64,000 bases of DNA, taken from assembly GCF_018131005.1 (NCBI RefSeq), contig NZ_JAFCJK010000003.1:604474-668473 (forward strand). Direction: 5' to 3'. The position numbers and the translations under genes were made by a program. The stretch's first letter is position 1; the number at the start of each line of letters is the position of its first letter. The DNA is from Bradyrhizobium lablabi (GTDB lineage Bacteria; Pseudomonadota; Alphaproteobacteria; Rhizobiales; Xanthobacteraceae). Positions 36,496 through 45,929 of this stretch are shown here, in pieces. Below the pieces are notes generated by a model. It had not been told where the DNA came from. It saw nothing but the letters and a program-made list of their open reading frames with translations, and did not search any database.

Positions 36496-37668
36496 TCAGC
36501 TATAGATCTCGAAGAGTCCCGCGCCGCCCTGGCCGCCGCCGATGCACATCGTCACGACGCCCCATTTGGCCTTGCGGCGACGGCCTTCCTGCAGCAGGTG
36601 GCCGGTGAGACGGGCACCGGTCATGCCGAAGGGATGGCCGATCGCGATCGAGCCGCCATTGACGTTGTACTTCTCGGGATCGATGCCGAGCTTGTCGCGT
36701 GAATAGAGGCACTGGCTGGCGAACGCCTCGTTGAGTTCCCAGAGATCGATGTCGTCGATCTTCAAGCCGTGGCGCTTCAAGAGCTTCGGCACGGCGTAGA
36801 TCGGGCCGATGCCCATCTCGTCCGGCTCGCAGCCGGCCGAAGCCCAAGCAACGAAGCGGCCCATCGGGTTGAGCCCTCGCTTCTCGGCATCCTTGGCCTC
36901 CATCAGCACCACGGCGGCGGCGCCGTCGGAGAGCTGGCTGGCATTGCCCGCCGTGATGTACTTGCCGGGGCCCCTCACGGGCTCGAGCTTGGCGAGGCCT
37001 TCGAGCGTCGTCTCGGGACGGTTGCACTCGTCGCGGTCGACGACGTAGTCGACGATCGACTCGGCCTTGGTCGCCTTGTCGACCACCTTCATCTTGGTCT
37101 TCATCGGGACGATCTCGTCCTTGAACTTGTTGGCCTGCTGCGCTGCCGCCATGCGACGTTGCGACTCCAGCGAATATTCGTCCTGGTATTCGCGGCTGAG
37201 CTTGTAGCGCTCCGCGACGATGTCGGCGGTGTCGATCATCGCCATGAAGATGTCGGGCGCGGTCTTCAGCAGGTCCGGATCAATCGATTCCTTCGGCGAG
37301 CCGCCGCCGGGGATCGAGATGCTCTCGACGCCGCCGGCGACGATGCAATCGGCGCCGTCCGATCGGATCGAGTTGGCGGCCATCGCGATGGTCTGCAGGC
37401 CCGATGAGCAGAAGCGGTTCACCGACACGCCGGCGGTCGATTTCGGCAAGCCGGCGAGCAGCGCCGCCTGGCGGCCGATGTTCGGTGCGCCATGCGCGCA
37501 ATTGCCGAGATAGCAATCCTCGACATAGTCCTTGTCGACACCGGCGCGATCGACCGCATGCTTGATCGCGTGGGCGGCGAGCGTCATCGGCGGGGTGATG
37601 TTGAATCCGCCACGGGCGGACTTCGCCAGGCCCGTGCGCGCATAGGAAACGATTACGGCTTCACGCAT
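36496..37668 (-). CDS. Acetyl-CoA acetyltransferase / thiolase
   Basis: A 390-residue thiolase. The acyl-accepting Cys88 lies in N-R-F-C-S-S-G, the second-site histidine in [10 protein letters not shown], and the proton-transfer cysteine in C-I-G-G-G-Q-G near the C-terminus. Length and motifs fit biosynthetic or beta-oxidation thiolases; direction cannot be told. The ATG at 37668 has GGGAGA upstream, and the frame extends further only into non-coding sequence. Single-gene unit with its own terminator. Confidence 0.94.
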   Translation of the reverse strand: MREAVIVSYARTGLAKSARGGFNITPPMTLAAHAIKHAVDRAGVDKDYVEDCYLGNCAHGAPNIGRQAALLAGLPKSTAGVSVNRFCSSGLQTIAMAANSIRSDGADCIVAGGVESISIPGGGSPKESIDPDLLKTAPDIFMAMIDTADIVAERYKLSREYQDEYSLESQRRMAAAQQANKFKDEIVPMKTKMKVVDKATKAESIVDYVVDRDECNRPETTLEGLAKLEPVRGPGKYITAGNASQLSDGAAAVVLMEAKDAEKRGLNPMGRFVAWASAGCEPDEMGIGPIYAVPKLLKRHGLKIDDIDLWELNEAFASQCLYSRDKLGIDPEKYNVNGGSIAIGHPFGMTGARLTGHLLQEGRRRKAKWGVVTMCIGGGQGGAGLFEIYS

Positions 37669-37770
37669 TGTTTTCTCCCTTTGAGATCGCCGATTGTGGC
37701 GCGTCTTGACCCATTGGTACACATATTTTCGGCGCCGCGACAGCGATACCAGAGGCCACCCGACCACAAA

Positions 37771-37796
37771 CGCCGTCTCCGCGGCCGGAGACGGCG
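37771..37796 (-). terminator. Strong stem-loop after serA (probable terminator)
   Basis: CGCCGTCTCCG and CGGAGACGGCG form a perfect 11-bp stem with a CGGC loop. On the minus strand it is followed by TTTGTGG, a short T-run. About 70 bp beyond the serA stop. Confidence 0.6.
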
Positions 37797-37840
37797 CTTG
37801 GTTCCGCAGATCGGAATATTGGCGTGCTTGAGAGCTGTTA

Positions 37841-37858
37841 CTGATTCAATCAGAACCG
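37841..37858. repeat. Dispersed repeat, family 3 (short copy)
   Basis: CTGATTCAATCAGAACCGA shares the palindrome core with the long element at 22853-22955. Lies just beyond the serA stop. Confidence 0.6.
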
Positions 37859-37866
37859 ATAAGGTT

Positions 37867-39456
37867 CTAAAACGACAGCGCCTTGGCCTGCTTCACCTGC
37901 GGCAGCGCCTGCACCTTGGCAAGCACATCCGCTGGCACCGCGCCGTCAACCTCGACCAGCGCGATGGCGTCGCCGCCCTGCTTGACGCGACCGAGATGGA
38001 AGGTTGCGATGTTGATCCTGGCGTCGCCGAGCAGGCTCGCGAACGAGCCGATGAAGCCGGGCTTGTCCTCGTTGGTCACGTAGATCATCGACTTGCCGAA
38101 CTCGGCATCGACGCGGATGCCCTTGATGTCGACGAGGCGCGGCTTGCCGTCGGCATAGACCGTACCCGACACCGAACGCTCCTGCCGCTCGGTGGTGACG
38201 GTGACCGAGATGAGGCTTTCATAATCGCTCTGCGCGGCGCGGACGATTTCGTCCACCACCATGCCGCGTTCCTTGGCAACCACAGGCGCCGAAACCACGT
38301 TGACATCGCCCAGCATCGGCCGCAGCAGGCCGGTCAGCACCGCCGAGGTGATCGCCTTGATCTTCATCTCGGCAACGTGCCCCTCATAGATGATCTGGGT
38401 CTTGATGATGCCTGTCTCGGTGAGCTGGCCGGCGAACGAGCCGAGCTTTTCGGCGAGCTCGATGAACGGCTTCAGCTTCGGCGCCTCTTCCGCAGTGATC
38501 GAGGGGAAGTTCACCGCATTCGAGATCGCGCCCGACAGCAGATAGTCCGACATCTGTTCGGCGACCTGCAGCGCCACGTTCTCCTGCGCTTCAGTGGTGG
38601 AGGCGCCGAGATGCGGCGTGCAAATCACGTTGGGATGGCCGAACAGCACGTTCGAGGTCGCGGGTTCCTCGGAGAACACGTCGAAGGCGGCGCCCGCGAC
38701 GTGCTTTGAATTGAGCGCGTCGACCAGCGCCTGCTCGTCGACGAGCCCGCCGCGGGCGCAATTGATGAGACGCACGCCCTTCTTCATCTTGGCGATCGCC
38801 GCCGCGTCGATCAGGTTCCTGGTCTTCTCGGTCAGCGGCGTGTGCAGCGTGATGAAGTCGGCTCGCTTGAAGAGTTCGTCGAGATCGACCTTCTCGACGC
38901 CGATGTCCTTTGCGCGCTCCGGCGACAGGAAGGGGTCATAGGCGATCACCTTCATGCGCAGGCCGAGCGCGCGGTCGGCGACGATCGACCCGATATTGCC
39001 GCAGCCGACCACGCCCAGCGTCTTGGCGGTGATCTCGACGCCCATGAAGCGGTTCTTCTCCCACTTGCCGGCCTGGGTCGAGGCGTCGGCCTGCGGAATC
39101 TCGCGCGCCAGTGCCAGCATCAGCGTGACCGCATGTTCGGCGGTCGTGATCGAATTGCCGAACGGCGTGTTCATCACGATGATGCCCTTGGCGGTGGCGG
39201 CCGGAATCTCGACATTGTCGACGCCGATGCCGGCGCGGCCGATCACCTTCAGCTTCTTGGCCTTGTCGAGGATCTTCGCCGTCGCCTTGGTAGCCGAGCG
39301 GATCGCGAGGCCGTCGTAATTGCCGATGATCTCGGCGAGCTTCTCCTTGTCCTTGCCAAGGTTGGGCTGGAAATCGACCTCGATGCCGCGATCCTTGAAG
39401 ATCTGCACGGCGGCGGGAGACAGCGCGTCGGAAATGAGGACTTTGGGCTTGGTCAT
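37867..39456 (-). CDS. serA: D-3-phosphoglycerate dehydrogenase
   Basis: First step of serine synthesis: oxidises 3-phosphoglycerate to 3-phosphohydroxypyruvate with NAD+. The 529-residue length indicates the long form with an extra intervening domain and a C-terminal ACT domain (E-D-K-P-G-F-I-G-S-F-A-S-L-L-G near residue 460). NAD-binding motif G-C-G-N-I-G-S-I-V near residue 150, catalytic segments R-G-G-L-V-D-E-Q-A-L and H-L-G-A-S-T-x-E-A-Q. AAGGAA precedes the ATG. It follows serC on the same strand after 215 bp, with a dispersed repeat between. Confidence 0.97.
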   Translation of the reverse strand: MTKPKVLISDALSPAAVQIFKDRGIEVDFQPNLGKDKEKLAEIIGNYDGLAIRSATKATAKILDKAKKLKVIGRAGIGVDNVEIPAATAKGIIVMNTPFGNSITTAEHAVTLMLALAREIPQADASTQAGKWEKNRFMGVEITAKTLGVVGCGNIGSIVADRALGLRMKVIAYDPFLSPERAKDIGVEKVDLDELFKRADFITLHTPLTEKTRNLIDAAAIAKMKKGVRLINCARGGLVDEQALVDALNSKHVAGAAFDVFSEEPATSNVLFGHPNVICTPHLGASTTEAQENVALQVAEQMSDYLLSGAISNAVNFPSITAEEAPKLKPFIELAEKLGSFAGQLTETGIIKTQIIYEGHVAEMKIKAITSAVLTGLLRPMLGDVNVVSAPVVAKERGMVVDEIVRAAQSDYESLISVTVTTERQERSVSGTVYADGKPRLVDIKGIRVDAEFGKSMIYVTNEDKPGFIGSFASLLGDARINIATFHLGRVKQGGDAIALVEVDGAVPADVLAKVQALPQVKQAKALSF

Positions 39457-39535
39457 CGGATCGTTCCTTCGCCTCCCCTTCAGGAAGGCTCGGCCCGCGG
39501 GCCGGAATGGGTGAAAAGCTCGGAGCTATTTCTTC

Positions 39536-39585
39536 TCCCTCTCCCCGCTCTTGCGGGGAGAGGGTTGGGGTGAGGGGCAGCCACA
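39536..39585. repeat. Dispersed intergenic repeat, family 4
   Basis: CCCTCTCCCCGC-TCTT-GCGGGGAGAGGG is a perfect stem-loop followed by TTGGGGTGAGGGGC; the same module recurs near 63482-63540 and in part at 26325. Lies between serC and serA, so it is part of their shared transcript if they are co-transcribed. Confidence 0.8.
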
Positions 39586-39671
39586 AGCACGAGTGCAAGC
39601 GGTGATAGGCCTCTCGCCCGGCGCTATGCGCAGACTCTCCCCATGAGAACGGAGAGAGGTGAAAGTCAGCA

Positions 39672-40844
39672 TCACGCTGCCTTCGGCAACGCGGCCTTGG
39701 TCTCGGCGAAGGCCCAGTCGATCCACCTGGTCAGCAGTTCGACATCCCTGGCTTCGACGGTAGCGCCGCACCAGACCCGCAGGCCCGCCGGCGCGTCGCG
39801 GTAATGCGCGAAATCGAAGCCGGCGCCTTCCTTCTCGACCAGTGCAACCAGCTTCTTGCAGAAGTCGGCCTGCGCGTCCGCCGAGAGCGAGGTGATCGCG
39901 GGATCGGTGATCTTGAGGCACACCGAAGTGTTGGAGCGGATCGCGGCATCCTTGGCGAGGAAATCGATCCACGGCGTCTTCGCCTTCCAATCGGCGAGCA
40001 CCTTGGTGCTGGCATCGGCGCGCGCGATCAGCGCCTTCAACCCGCCGATCGACTTCGCCCAGTTCAGCGCGTCGAGATAGTCCTCGACGCACAGCATCGA
40101 CGGCGTGTTGATGGTCTCGCCCTCGAAGATACCCTGGTTGAGCTTGCCGCCCTTGGTGAGGCGGAAGATTTTCGGCAGCGGCCACGCCGGCTTGTACGTC
40201 TCCAGCCGCTCGACCGCACGCGGCGAGAGGATCAGCATGCCATGCGCAGCCTCGCCGCCGAGCGCCTTCTGCCAGGAGAAGGTGACGACGTCGAGTTTTG
40301 CGAAGTCGAGCGGCTGCGCGAAAGCGGCCGACGTCGCATCGCAAATCGTGAGGCCTTCGCGGGTGGCGCTGATCCAGTCAGCGTTTGGCACGCGAACGCC
40401 CGATGTGGTGCCGTTCCAGGTGAAGACGACGTCGGATTTCGGATCGACCTTGGAGAGATCGGGGATTTCACCATAGCCCGCGTTGAGCTTGGTGACGTCC
40501 TTCAGCCTGAGTTCCTTGACGATGTCGCTGACCCAGCCTTCACCGAAGGATTCCCAGGCGAGCGTGGTGACGGGGCGCGCGCCAAGCAGCGACCACAGCG
40601 CCATTTCGACCGCGCCGGTGTCGGACGCGGGAACGATGCCGATCTTGTAATCGGCAGGGACTTCAAGCACTTCGCGCGTCAGTTCGATCGCGAGCTTGAG
40701 CTTGGCCTTGCCGGCCTTCGCGCGATGCGAGCGGCCGAGAGCGGCATCCTTGAGATTTTCGGGGTTCCAGCCGGGGCGCTTGGCACAGGGGCCGGAGGAG
40801 AAATGCGGCACGTTGGGCCGCGAAGCGGGCTTCGCTGCAGTCAT
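39672..40844 (-). CDS. serC: Phosphoserine aminotransferase
   Basis: Second step of serine synthesis: transaminates 3-phosphohydroxypyruvate with glutamate. A 390-residue PLP enzyme of the long alphaproteobacterial type; [12 protein letters not shown] at residues 11-22, S-D-T-G-A-V-E-M-A near residue 65, and the PLP lysine in [10 protein letters not shown]. The ATG at 40844 follows GGAAGGG, which takes part in the serC leader structure upstream. serA follows on the same strand. Confidence 0.96.
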   Translation of the reverse strand: MTAAKPASRPNVPHFSSGPCAKRPGWNPENLKDAALGRSHRAKAGKAKLKLAIELTREVLEVPADYKIGIVPASDTGAVEMALWSLLGARPVTTLAWESFGEGWVSDIVKELRLKDVTKLNAGYGEIPDLSKVDPKSDVVFTWNGTTSGVRVPNADWISATREGLTICDATSAAFAQPLDFAKLDVVTFSWQKALGGEAAHGMLILSPRAVERLETYKPAWPLPKIFRLTKGGKLNQGIFEGETINTPSMLCVEDYLDALNWAKSIGGLKALIARADASTKVLADWKAKTPWIDFLAKDAAIRSNTSVCLKITDPAITSLSADAQADFCKKLVALVEKEGAGFDFAHYRDAPAGLRVWCGATVEARDVELLTRWIDWAFAETKAALPKAA

Positions 40845-40916
40845 GATCTACCCTTCCAGATAGCTGCCTCTCGGTGGGGAGAGGTATCCCGCCGCGGGAG
40901 ATAGTGGAAAGGTCGC
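40845..40916 (-). ncRNA. serC leader (cis-regulatory RNA)
   Basis: The 5' region of serC, read on the minus strand, has a CCCG/CGGG stem, then CCTCTC-CCCACC-GAGAGG (6-bp stem), then CTATC...GGTAG around the ribosome binding site GGAAGGG. An upstream CCTTTCC can pair with that same site. Rfam lists a serC leader in alphaproteobacteria just before serC-serA whose last stem covers the ribosome binding site; place, order and gene context agree. I matched it by eye, not with a covariance model. Confidence 0.72.
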
Positions 40917-40922
40917 CAAACG

Positions 40923-41138
40923 TCAAGAAACTTCGGGCATATCAGGTCCTGCGTCGGAAGCACGGCTGATCGACGGGGAATCGTCGACCTGTTGCACCGT
41001 TGTCTCCTGATCAAGCAGTTCCGCCGCGTCGGTCACGAGCTTGACCGCCTTGCGCCGGCTCGAGATTTTCAGAACGCTCTTGTCGTCGACCTGCACAATG
41101 TATTCGTTGCCAATCCGGACGATCGTATAATTTGTCAT
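40923..41138 (-). CDS. Small conserved hypothetical protein, 71 residues
   Basis: An acidic, soluble protein. The first ~45 residues (Y-T-I-V-R-I-G-N-E-Y-I-V-Q-V, S-V-L-K-I-S-S-R-R-K-A-V-K-L-V) suggest a short beta-beta-alpha fold; the tail is Asp/Ser/Pro-rich and probably disordered. No named domain recognised. It ends six bases before the serC leader, so the serC promoter may lie inside it, or the two may share a transcript. Confidence 0.65.
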   Translation of the reverse strand: MTNYTIVRIGNEYIVQVDDKSVLKISSRRKAVKLVTDAAELLDQETTVQQVDDSPSISRASDAGPDMPEVS

Positions 41139-41296
41139 CTGAAATCCCCAAGCTGCCGCCGCGCCCGATGGGAGACGCTGACATAGCGCACTCGTTCCTC
41201 TCGGTAAAATTACGGAGGCGGGCTTAGTTTATCGCACCTTAACCGAATAGAAGAGCGAGGACCCACCGGCGGCATAGGTGACAACTGATACGCATC

Positions 41297-41767
41297 TCAA
41301 AAGCGAATTGTCATGCCGACATGGCTGCGCGCAAATCCAAGCCGTTCATAGAATCGCTGCGCGTCGACGCGCGTGTGATGCGTCAGCAGTTCCACCAGCG
41401 TGCAGCCTTTCGCGCGTGCCTCCGCAATCGCCCATCGCACGAGCTGTTCGCCGATGCCGCGGCTGCGGCAATGCTTTGCGACGCGAACATCCTCGATCAG
41501 GCCGCGCGAGGCACCCTGCGAAGAGAGGCCCGGCATAATGCAAAGCTGCAGGCAGCCGACAACCGTCCCCGCGCCATCGGTGGCGACGACGAGCTGCAAG
41601 TTCGGATCACGATCGACCCGCTCGAAGGCCTGATAATAGCTTTGCGGCAGCGGATCCCCGATCCGCTCGCGCGCGCTGCCGAGCGGATCATCCGCGAGCA
41701 TGCCGACGATGAAAGGGACATCATCGCGGCGGGCGCGGCGGATGCTGATGGATGTGGCTGCGGTCAT
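41297..41767 (-). CDS. GNAT family N-acetyltransferase
   Basis: A 156-residue acetyltransferase. The core runs I-R-R-A-R-R-D-D-V near the N-terminus, V-V-G-C-L-Q-L in beta 4, L-I-E-D-V-R-V-A-K followed by the acetyl-CoA loop C-R-S-R-G-I-G-E-Q-L-V near residue 108, and Y-E-R-L-G-F-A-R-S near the end. The start at 41767 matches the usual GNAT domain start; in-frame ATGs at 41833 and 41866 are possible. The substrate is unknown. Confidence 0.85.
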   Translation of the reverse strand: MTAATSISIRRARRDDVPFIVGMLADDPLGSARERIGDPLPQSYYQAFERVDRDPNLQLVVATDGAGTVVGCLQLCIMPGLSSQGASRGLIEDVRVAKHCRSRGIGEQLVRWAIAEARAKGCTLVELLTHHTRVDAQRFYERLGFARSHVGMTIRF

Positions 41768-41856
41768 GTTCGGTCCGGTCAGAATGCGACGTTTCCAGCG
41801 AAGAAGAAGCTGGTTCGCGTCAGGAAGGCGCATCAGGACAAGGTCGAGGGCCCGGC

Positions 41857-41876
41857 TCCGATTCAATCAGAATCGA
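41857..41876. repeat. Dispersed repeat, family 3 (short copy)
   Basis: CTCCGATTCAATCAGAATCG carries the same palindrome core as 22853-22955 and 37841-37858. Lies between the acetyltransferase and GST genes. Confidence 0.6.
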
Positions 41877-41881
41877 TGGAT

Positions 41882-42472
41882 CTAACGTGCCGGCGGCAGG
41901 CCGAGCACACGTTCGGCGTCGCCGATCCAGCGGCTGATCACAGGATAGCGGTCGAGATCGAAACCGCCCTGATGTGCGCAGCGCGTATAGGCGAGCAGCG
42001 ATACATCGGCAAGCGAGAACGCGGCGCCGGCAAGAAACCGCGTGCCGCCAAGATGCCGCTCGAGTTGATCGAGCGCCACATAGCCGCGCTTCACCAGGTT
42101 CGGATCGAGCTCCGCAACGGCCTTGCCCAGATACACGACATGAAAGCGGCAGACAGCCACATAGGGTTCATGCGAGTTCTGCTCCCAGAACATCCATGCA
42201 TCCATCTGCGCCGCGCGATAGGGTTCGACCGGGATGAGGTCGCTGCCGCGCGCAAGATAGCGAATGATCGCATTGGACTGCGCCAGCGTGCGGCCGTCGT
42301 CCAATTCGACGGTCGGCACCTGTCCCCAGCCGTTCAGCTTCTGGAATTCGGGCGTCCGGCTGCCGCCCTTCATGGTGTCGATCTCGATCCATGCATAGGG
42401 CAGCGCGAGCTTGTCGCACACCCATTTCACCTTCAGGCAATTGCCCGAATTGCTGTCGCCATGGATTTTCAT
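41882..42472 (-). CDS. Glutathione S-transferase family protein
   Basis: A 196-residue GST. The thioredoxin-like N-terminal domain has S-N-S-G-N-C-L-K-V-K-W (residues 7-17, catalytic Ser/Cys region), the cis-proline G-Q-V-P-T-V-E-L near residue 50 and Q-S-N-A-I-I-R-Y-L-A near residue 65; the C-terminal helical domain has F-S-L-A-D-V-S-L-L-A-Y. The substrate is unknown. A second, different GST is encoded at 58848. Confidence 0.9.
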   Translation of the reverse strand: MKIHGDSNSGNCLKVKWVCDKLALPYAWIEIDTMKGGSRTPEFQKLNGWGQVPTVELDDGRTLAQSNAIIRYLARGSDLIPVEPYRAAQMDAWMFWEQNSHEPYVAVCRFHVVYLGKAVAELDPNLVKRGYVALDQLERHLGGTRFLAGAAFSLADVSLLAYTRCAHQGGFDLDRYPVISRWIGDAERVLGLPPAR

Positions 42473-42544
42473 CGATTGCGCTCCGCTTGCGGAGCGCGCA
42501 TCCGACCAGCCGCGCTATGTGCTGTCAAGCCGCGCGGCTGTCGT

Positions 42545-43357
42545 TCAGAACTTGTAGCCGAGGCCCGCGCGCACCGTGTTGATGCTGGTATCGACGCTGG
42601 AGGTAAAGCGAACGTATTCCCATTCGGCACGCGCGAAGAGGCCGCCCACCAGGTTCACGTCGAAACCGAGACCGCCGCTATAGCCGTAGACCAGGTGATT
42701 ATGCACGGCGTCCGTCGCGTTCAGTATCGCCGGCGCCGAGAATGGGCCGAATATGGTGGTGCTCACCGAGTCGTGGACGGTGACGGAGCGCGAGATATCG
42801 GCATTGCCGAGCGCGACGCCGCCGAAGATATAGGGCAGGAAGCAACCCCAGGTCCATCCGGCGCGACCGCGGAAGGTGGCCATATCCGAGATCCTGATCG
42901 CGGCCGAAGAATCGACGCGTACGTCGTGGAACAGACCATCCGACAACGCGGTGCCGCTGACGAGCTCCTTGCTCGCGACCGAGGCGCCGCCGAAATTACC
43001 GTGGACGTAGCTCGCTTCCACGCCGACCACGACGTCATCCCATTGCCAGTTGTAGCCGGCAAAGGCGCCGTACGCCGAAGACCGCTCGGATACCTTTCCG
43101 AGGCCGAGATTCCAATTTGCGACATCCATCTGCTGGATCACGTTGTGATCGAGCAGGCCCGCGAGCAGGGTGGCGTTGCTGCCGCTGAAGCTCTCGTCGG
43201 ATGATCCGTAGCCACCCTGGCCGCCGACATAGAAGCCCTGCCAGTTGGGAATCGACCTCGGCACCTCGGTGAAGCCGCCGCGCAGAACGGGCATATCGGC
43301 GGCGCGCGCGCCGCTCACCGCGCCCAACATTATTACCGCCAGCAAGATCCTACGCAT
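42545..43357 (-). CDS. Outer-membrane beta-barrel protein (Omp25/porin-like family)
   Basis: A 270-residue outer-membrane protein. Signal peptide residues 1-19 (ends G-A-R-A-A-D). The mature part shows W-Q-G-F-Y-V-G-G-Q-G-G-Y-G near the start, alternating aromatic strands (G-A-F-A-G-Y-N-W-Q-W-D-D-V-V-V-G-V-E) and a closing strand ending in phenylalanine (G-L-G-Y-K-F), the usual barrel assembly signal. The ATG at 43357 follows GAGGGAG; an earlier frame start is unlikely. Tandem with another beta-barrel gene. Confidence 0.88.
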   Translation of the reverse strand: MRRILLAVIMLGAVSGARAADMPVLRGGFTEVPRSIPNWQGFYVGGQGGYGSSDESFSGSNATLLAGLLDHNVIQQMDVANWNLGLGKVSERSSAYGAFAGYNWQWDDVVVGVEASYVHGNFGGASVASKELVSGTALSDGLFHDVRVDSSAAIRISDMATFRGRAGWTWGCFLPYIFGGVALGNADISRSVTVHDSVSTTIFGPFSAPAILNATDAVHNHLVYGYSGGLGFDVNLVGGLFARAEWEYVRFTSSVDTSINTVRAGLGYKF

Positions 43358-43537
43358 TGCAAACGCTCCCTCGAACCCCCGATTTGCGCGTTGATCATCG
43401 CCTGTTAACCTTAACCAATCGTTGTCTCGGCGCATTTTTGTCATGCGCTCGTTGCAGAGCGCGCCAGGCACGCGGCAAAGCAAACGGCGCGGGATGATCC
43501 CGCGCCGGCTGCAACTGTTAACCGATGATGCTCGGCG

Positions 43538-44365
43538 TTAACCCTTGCGAATGAGCGGAGCCGGCGGCATGTAGGGCTCCGGGCTGTCGAGATACCAGCG
43601 CACGCCGAGCTTGAAGTCGTGCGAGGTCAGGTGATTGAAGGTGGTCGGATTGACGACGGAGTTGAGGCCGTCAAAGGTCCTGAGATCGCCGGTCAGACCA
43701 TCGCCCATGTCGAGATAGCGATATGCGAGCTCGACCGTGAAGTTTGGCGAGACCCTGTAAGCAAGGCCGGCGTGCACCGCCCAGGCGAAGTTCCACCTGG
43801 AGACGCTGTCGCCAAAGGCAAGACCCGGCAGCGCGCCGGTTCCGATGTTGGTGATGCCGGTATCGGTGAAGCCGTTGATCGAAACCCGCGCGCCACCGAC
43901 GCCGGCACCGACGAACGGAGTCAGGCCCCACCAGGTGCCGAGATCGGCATAGATGTTGCCGAGAACCACCCACTCGTTCTTGGTCGCGTGATAGGTGTCT
44001 GCGCCGACGCCACCCGGAAAGGTAATCTGGTCGGTGCCGTAGAACTGGGAATTGCCGCGATACTCACCGGTCACGTCAGCGCGAAACCAGTTGTTGAATT
44101 GATAACCCACGCCGAGGCCGAAGATGCCGGCGGTGTTGAAACTGAGGTTCTGGATCGACGACGTGGTGGTGACATCCAGTGCATTGCTCAGGTGGTCGAC
44201 GCGCTGGTTCGAAAATCCGATGTCGCCGCGCAGATACCAGCCGCCGAAGTCGTCAACGATCGGGGGCGCGTACGCCGGCGGAGGCGCGATCGGCATGTCG
44301 GCGGCGAACGCCACCGAGGACATCAGGGATGCCGCGGCGGCGACGAGGGACTTAACGTTACGCAT
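43538..44365 (-). CDS. Outer-membrane beta-barrel protein, 275 residues
   Basis: Signal peptide residues 1-21 (ends V-A-F-A-A-D), followed by a proline-rich P-I-A-P-P-P-A-Y-A-P-P linker and a barrel region (G-G-W-Y-L-R-G-D-I-G-F-S-N, L-G-V-G-Y-Q-F-N-N-W-F-R-A-D, V-E-L-A-Y-R-Y-L-D-M-G). It lacks a terminal phenylalanine: the last strand K-L-G-V-R-W-Y-L is followed by a 16-residue proline-rich tail. The ATG at 44365 has AAAGGAC upstream. Same strand as the neighbouring barrel gene, 180 bp apart. Confidence 0.87.
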   Translation of the reverse strand: MRNVKSLVAAAASLMSSVAFAADMPIAPPPAYAPPIVDDFGGWYLRGDIGFSNQRVDHLSNALDVTTTSSIQNLSFNTAGIFGLGVGYQFNNWFRADVTGEYRGNSQFYGTDQITFPGGVGADTYHATKNEWVVLGNIYADLGTWWGLTPFVGAGVGGARVSINGFTDTGITNIGTGALPGLAFGDSVSRWNFAWAVHAGLAYRVSPNFTVELAYRYLDMGDGLTGDLRTFDGLNSVVNPTTFNHLTSHDFKLGVRWYLDSPEPYMPPAPLIRKG

Positions 44366-44672
44366 TGGGTTCGTCCTTTTGACCGGTGAGGCGAACGCAA
44401 AAGCCCCACATCTGAAACTCAAAACGGACGATGCCAGCAAATGTTTAAGCCGCACTTAACCCTAATTTTTAAGGTTGATTTTCTCTCACTCGCGTTCGCC
44501 CATTTCTCTACTTCGCGCCGCAAGCGATGCATCTGCGACACAACGAAATGGCCAGCATGTCACAGATGCTAACGATGCGTTGACGCAGGACGCGTCGCCA
44601 CGTGCGCAAGACGGCATCCGTTAGAAGAAGCTTAACGAGCGGCGGCAGTGCGCGGCCTTCGATGCACGACCG
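44366..44672. other. 307-bp gap upstream of the beta-barrel genes
   Basis: The region just before 44365 should hold the barrel gene's promoter; it is AT-rich around 44435-44480 (TTAACCCTAATTTTTAAGG). No gene or strong hairpin seen in the remainder. Confidence 0.5.
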
Positions 44673-45929
44673 TCAATGGGCGTCCTTGGGCATTTTCGGC
44701 AGCAACACCGCGAGCAGCCCGATCGCCGGAAGGAAGGCGCAGAGATGGTAGACGAAGGCGATTGAGGTGTGGTCGGCGAGCTTGCCGAGCACGGCAGCGC
44801 CGAGTCCGCCGATGCCGAAGGCGACGCCAAAGAACACACCCGAGATCATGCCGAAGCGATGCGGCATCAGTTCCTGCGCGAACACGATGATCGACGGCGT
44901 CGCCGACGAGATGATCAGGCCGATGAAGACTGTCAGCACGGCGCTTGCGAACAGGCCGGCATAGGGCAGCACCAGCGTGAATGGCAGCGCGCCGAGGATC
45001 GAGAACCAGATCACATATTTGCGGCCAAAACGGTCGCCGAGTGGACCGCCGAAAAACGCACCGGCCGCGTTAGCGGCAAGGAAGATGAAGAGATAGAGCT
45101 GCGCCGCCTGCGTCGAGACGCCGAACCTGTCGATCAGATAGAAGATGTAGTAGCTCGACAGGCTCGAGACGTAGAGCTGCTTGGAAAACAGGAGCGCGAC
45201 CAGCACGACGAGCGCGATCTTCACCCGCCTCCGGTCCGGATGGTCGGGATGCTGCGCGATCCGGGCTCCCTTCTTCGGCGCGATCTGCGGCCTGTACCAG
45301 ATGCCGATGCGCCACAGGATCACGATCGCCAGGAAGGCGATCGAGGAAAACCACGCGATCGACGGCTGGCCGAACGGCACTACGATCAGCGCCGCGAGTA
45401 CCGGCCCCATCGAGGTGCCGAAGCTGCCGCCGAGTTGGAACACCGATTGCGCGAAGCCATAGCGCCCGCCAGAGGCAAGCCGCGCGATCCGCGCCGATTC
45501 CGGGTGAAACACCGCGGATCCGAGGCCGACCAACGACGCCGCGATCAGGATGATTCCGTAGCTGTGCGCGGCGCTGAGCAGCAAGAGGCCGAAGAAAGTG
45601 AAACCCATGCCGATCGCAAGCGAGAACGGCTGCGCCTTCTTGTCGGTAAAATGTCCGACCACCGGCTGCAGCAGCGAGGCCGTGAACTGGAACGCCAGCG
45701 TGATCAGGCCGATCTGCGCAAAGTCGAGCGCGTAGTTGTCCTTCAGGATCGGATAGACCGACGCGATCAGCGACTGCATTGTGTCGTTGAGGAAGTGCGA
45801 GAAGCTGATGCCGACAAGCACGACATAGGCCGGCCCCGCCGCGGCGGACCTTGCGGCCAGCGCGGGCGTCAACTCGGGGACCAGCACCGGCTCACCCAGT
45901 GCCTCTTCGCTCACGACGGGCTTGTTCAA
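44673..45929 (-). CDS. MFS transporter, fosmidomycin resistance (Fsr) type
   Basis: A 418-residue, 12-helix exporter. The pattern S-H-F-L-N-D-T-M-Q-S-L near residue 44, L-A-F-Q-F-T-A-S-L-L-Q-P-V-V-G-H-F-T-D in helices 2-3 and S-A-V-F-H-P-E-S-A-R near residue 139 are characteristic of Fsr-like proteins. Family members export fosmidomycin or other small phosphonate or acidic compounds; the native substrate is not known. Stands alone, same strand as glmM. Confidence 0.88.
   Translation of the reverse strand: MNKPVVSEEALGEPVLVPELTPALAARSAAAGPAYVVLVGISFSHFLNDTMQSLIASVYPILKDNYALDFAQIGLITLAFQFTASLLQPVVGHFTDKKAQPFSLAIGMGFTFFGLLLLSAAHSYGIILIAASLVGLGSAVFHPESARIARLASGGRYGFAQSVFQLGGSFGTSMGPVLAALIVVPFGQPSIAWFSSIAFLAIVILWRIGIWYRPQIAPKKGARIAQHPDHPDRRRVKIALVVLVALLFSKQLYVSSLSSYYIFYLIDRFGVSTQAAQLYLFIFLAANAAGAFFGGPLGDRFGRKYVIWFSILGALPFTLVLPYAGLFASAVLTVFIGLIISSATPSIIVFAQELMPHRFGMISGVFFGVAFGIGGLGAAVLGKLADHTSIAFVYHLCAFLPAIGLLAVLLPKMPKDAH

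Noticed and set aside
41321..43204. A 627-codon plus-strand frame crossing the acetyltransferase, GST and beta-barrel genes
   Set aside because: It runs across three well-supported minus-strand genes and an intergenic repeat; no protein signature.
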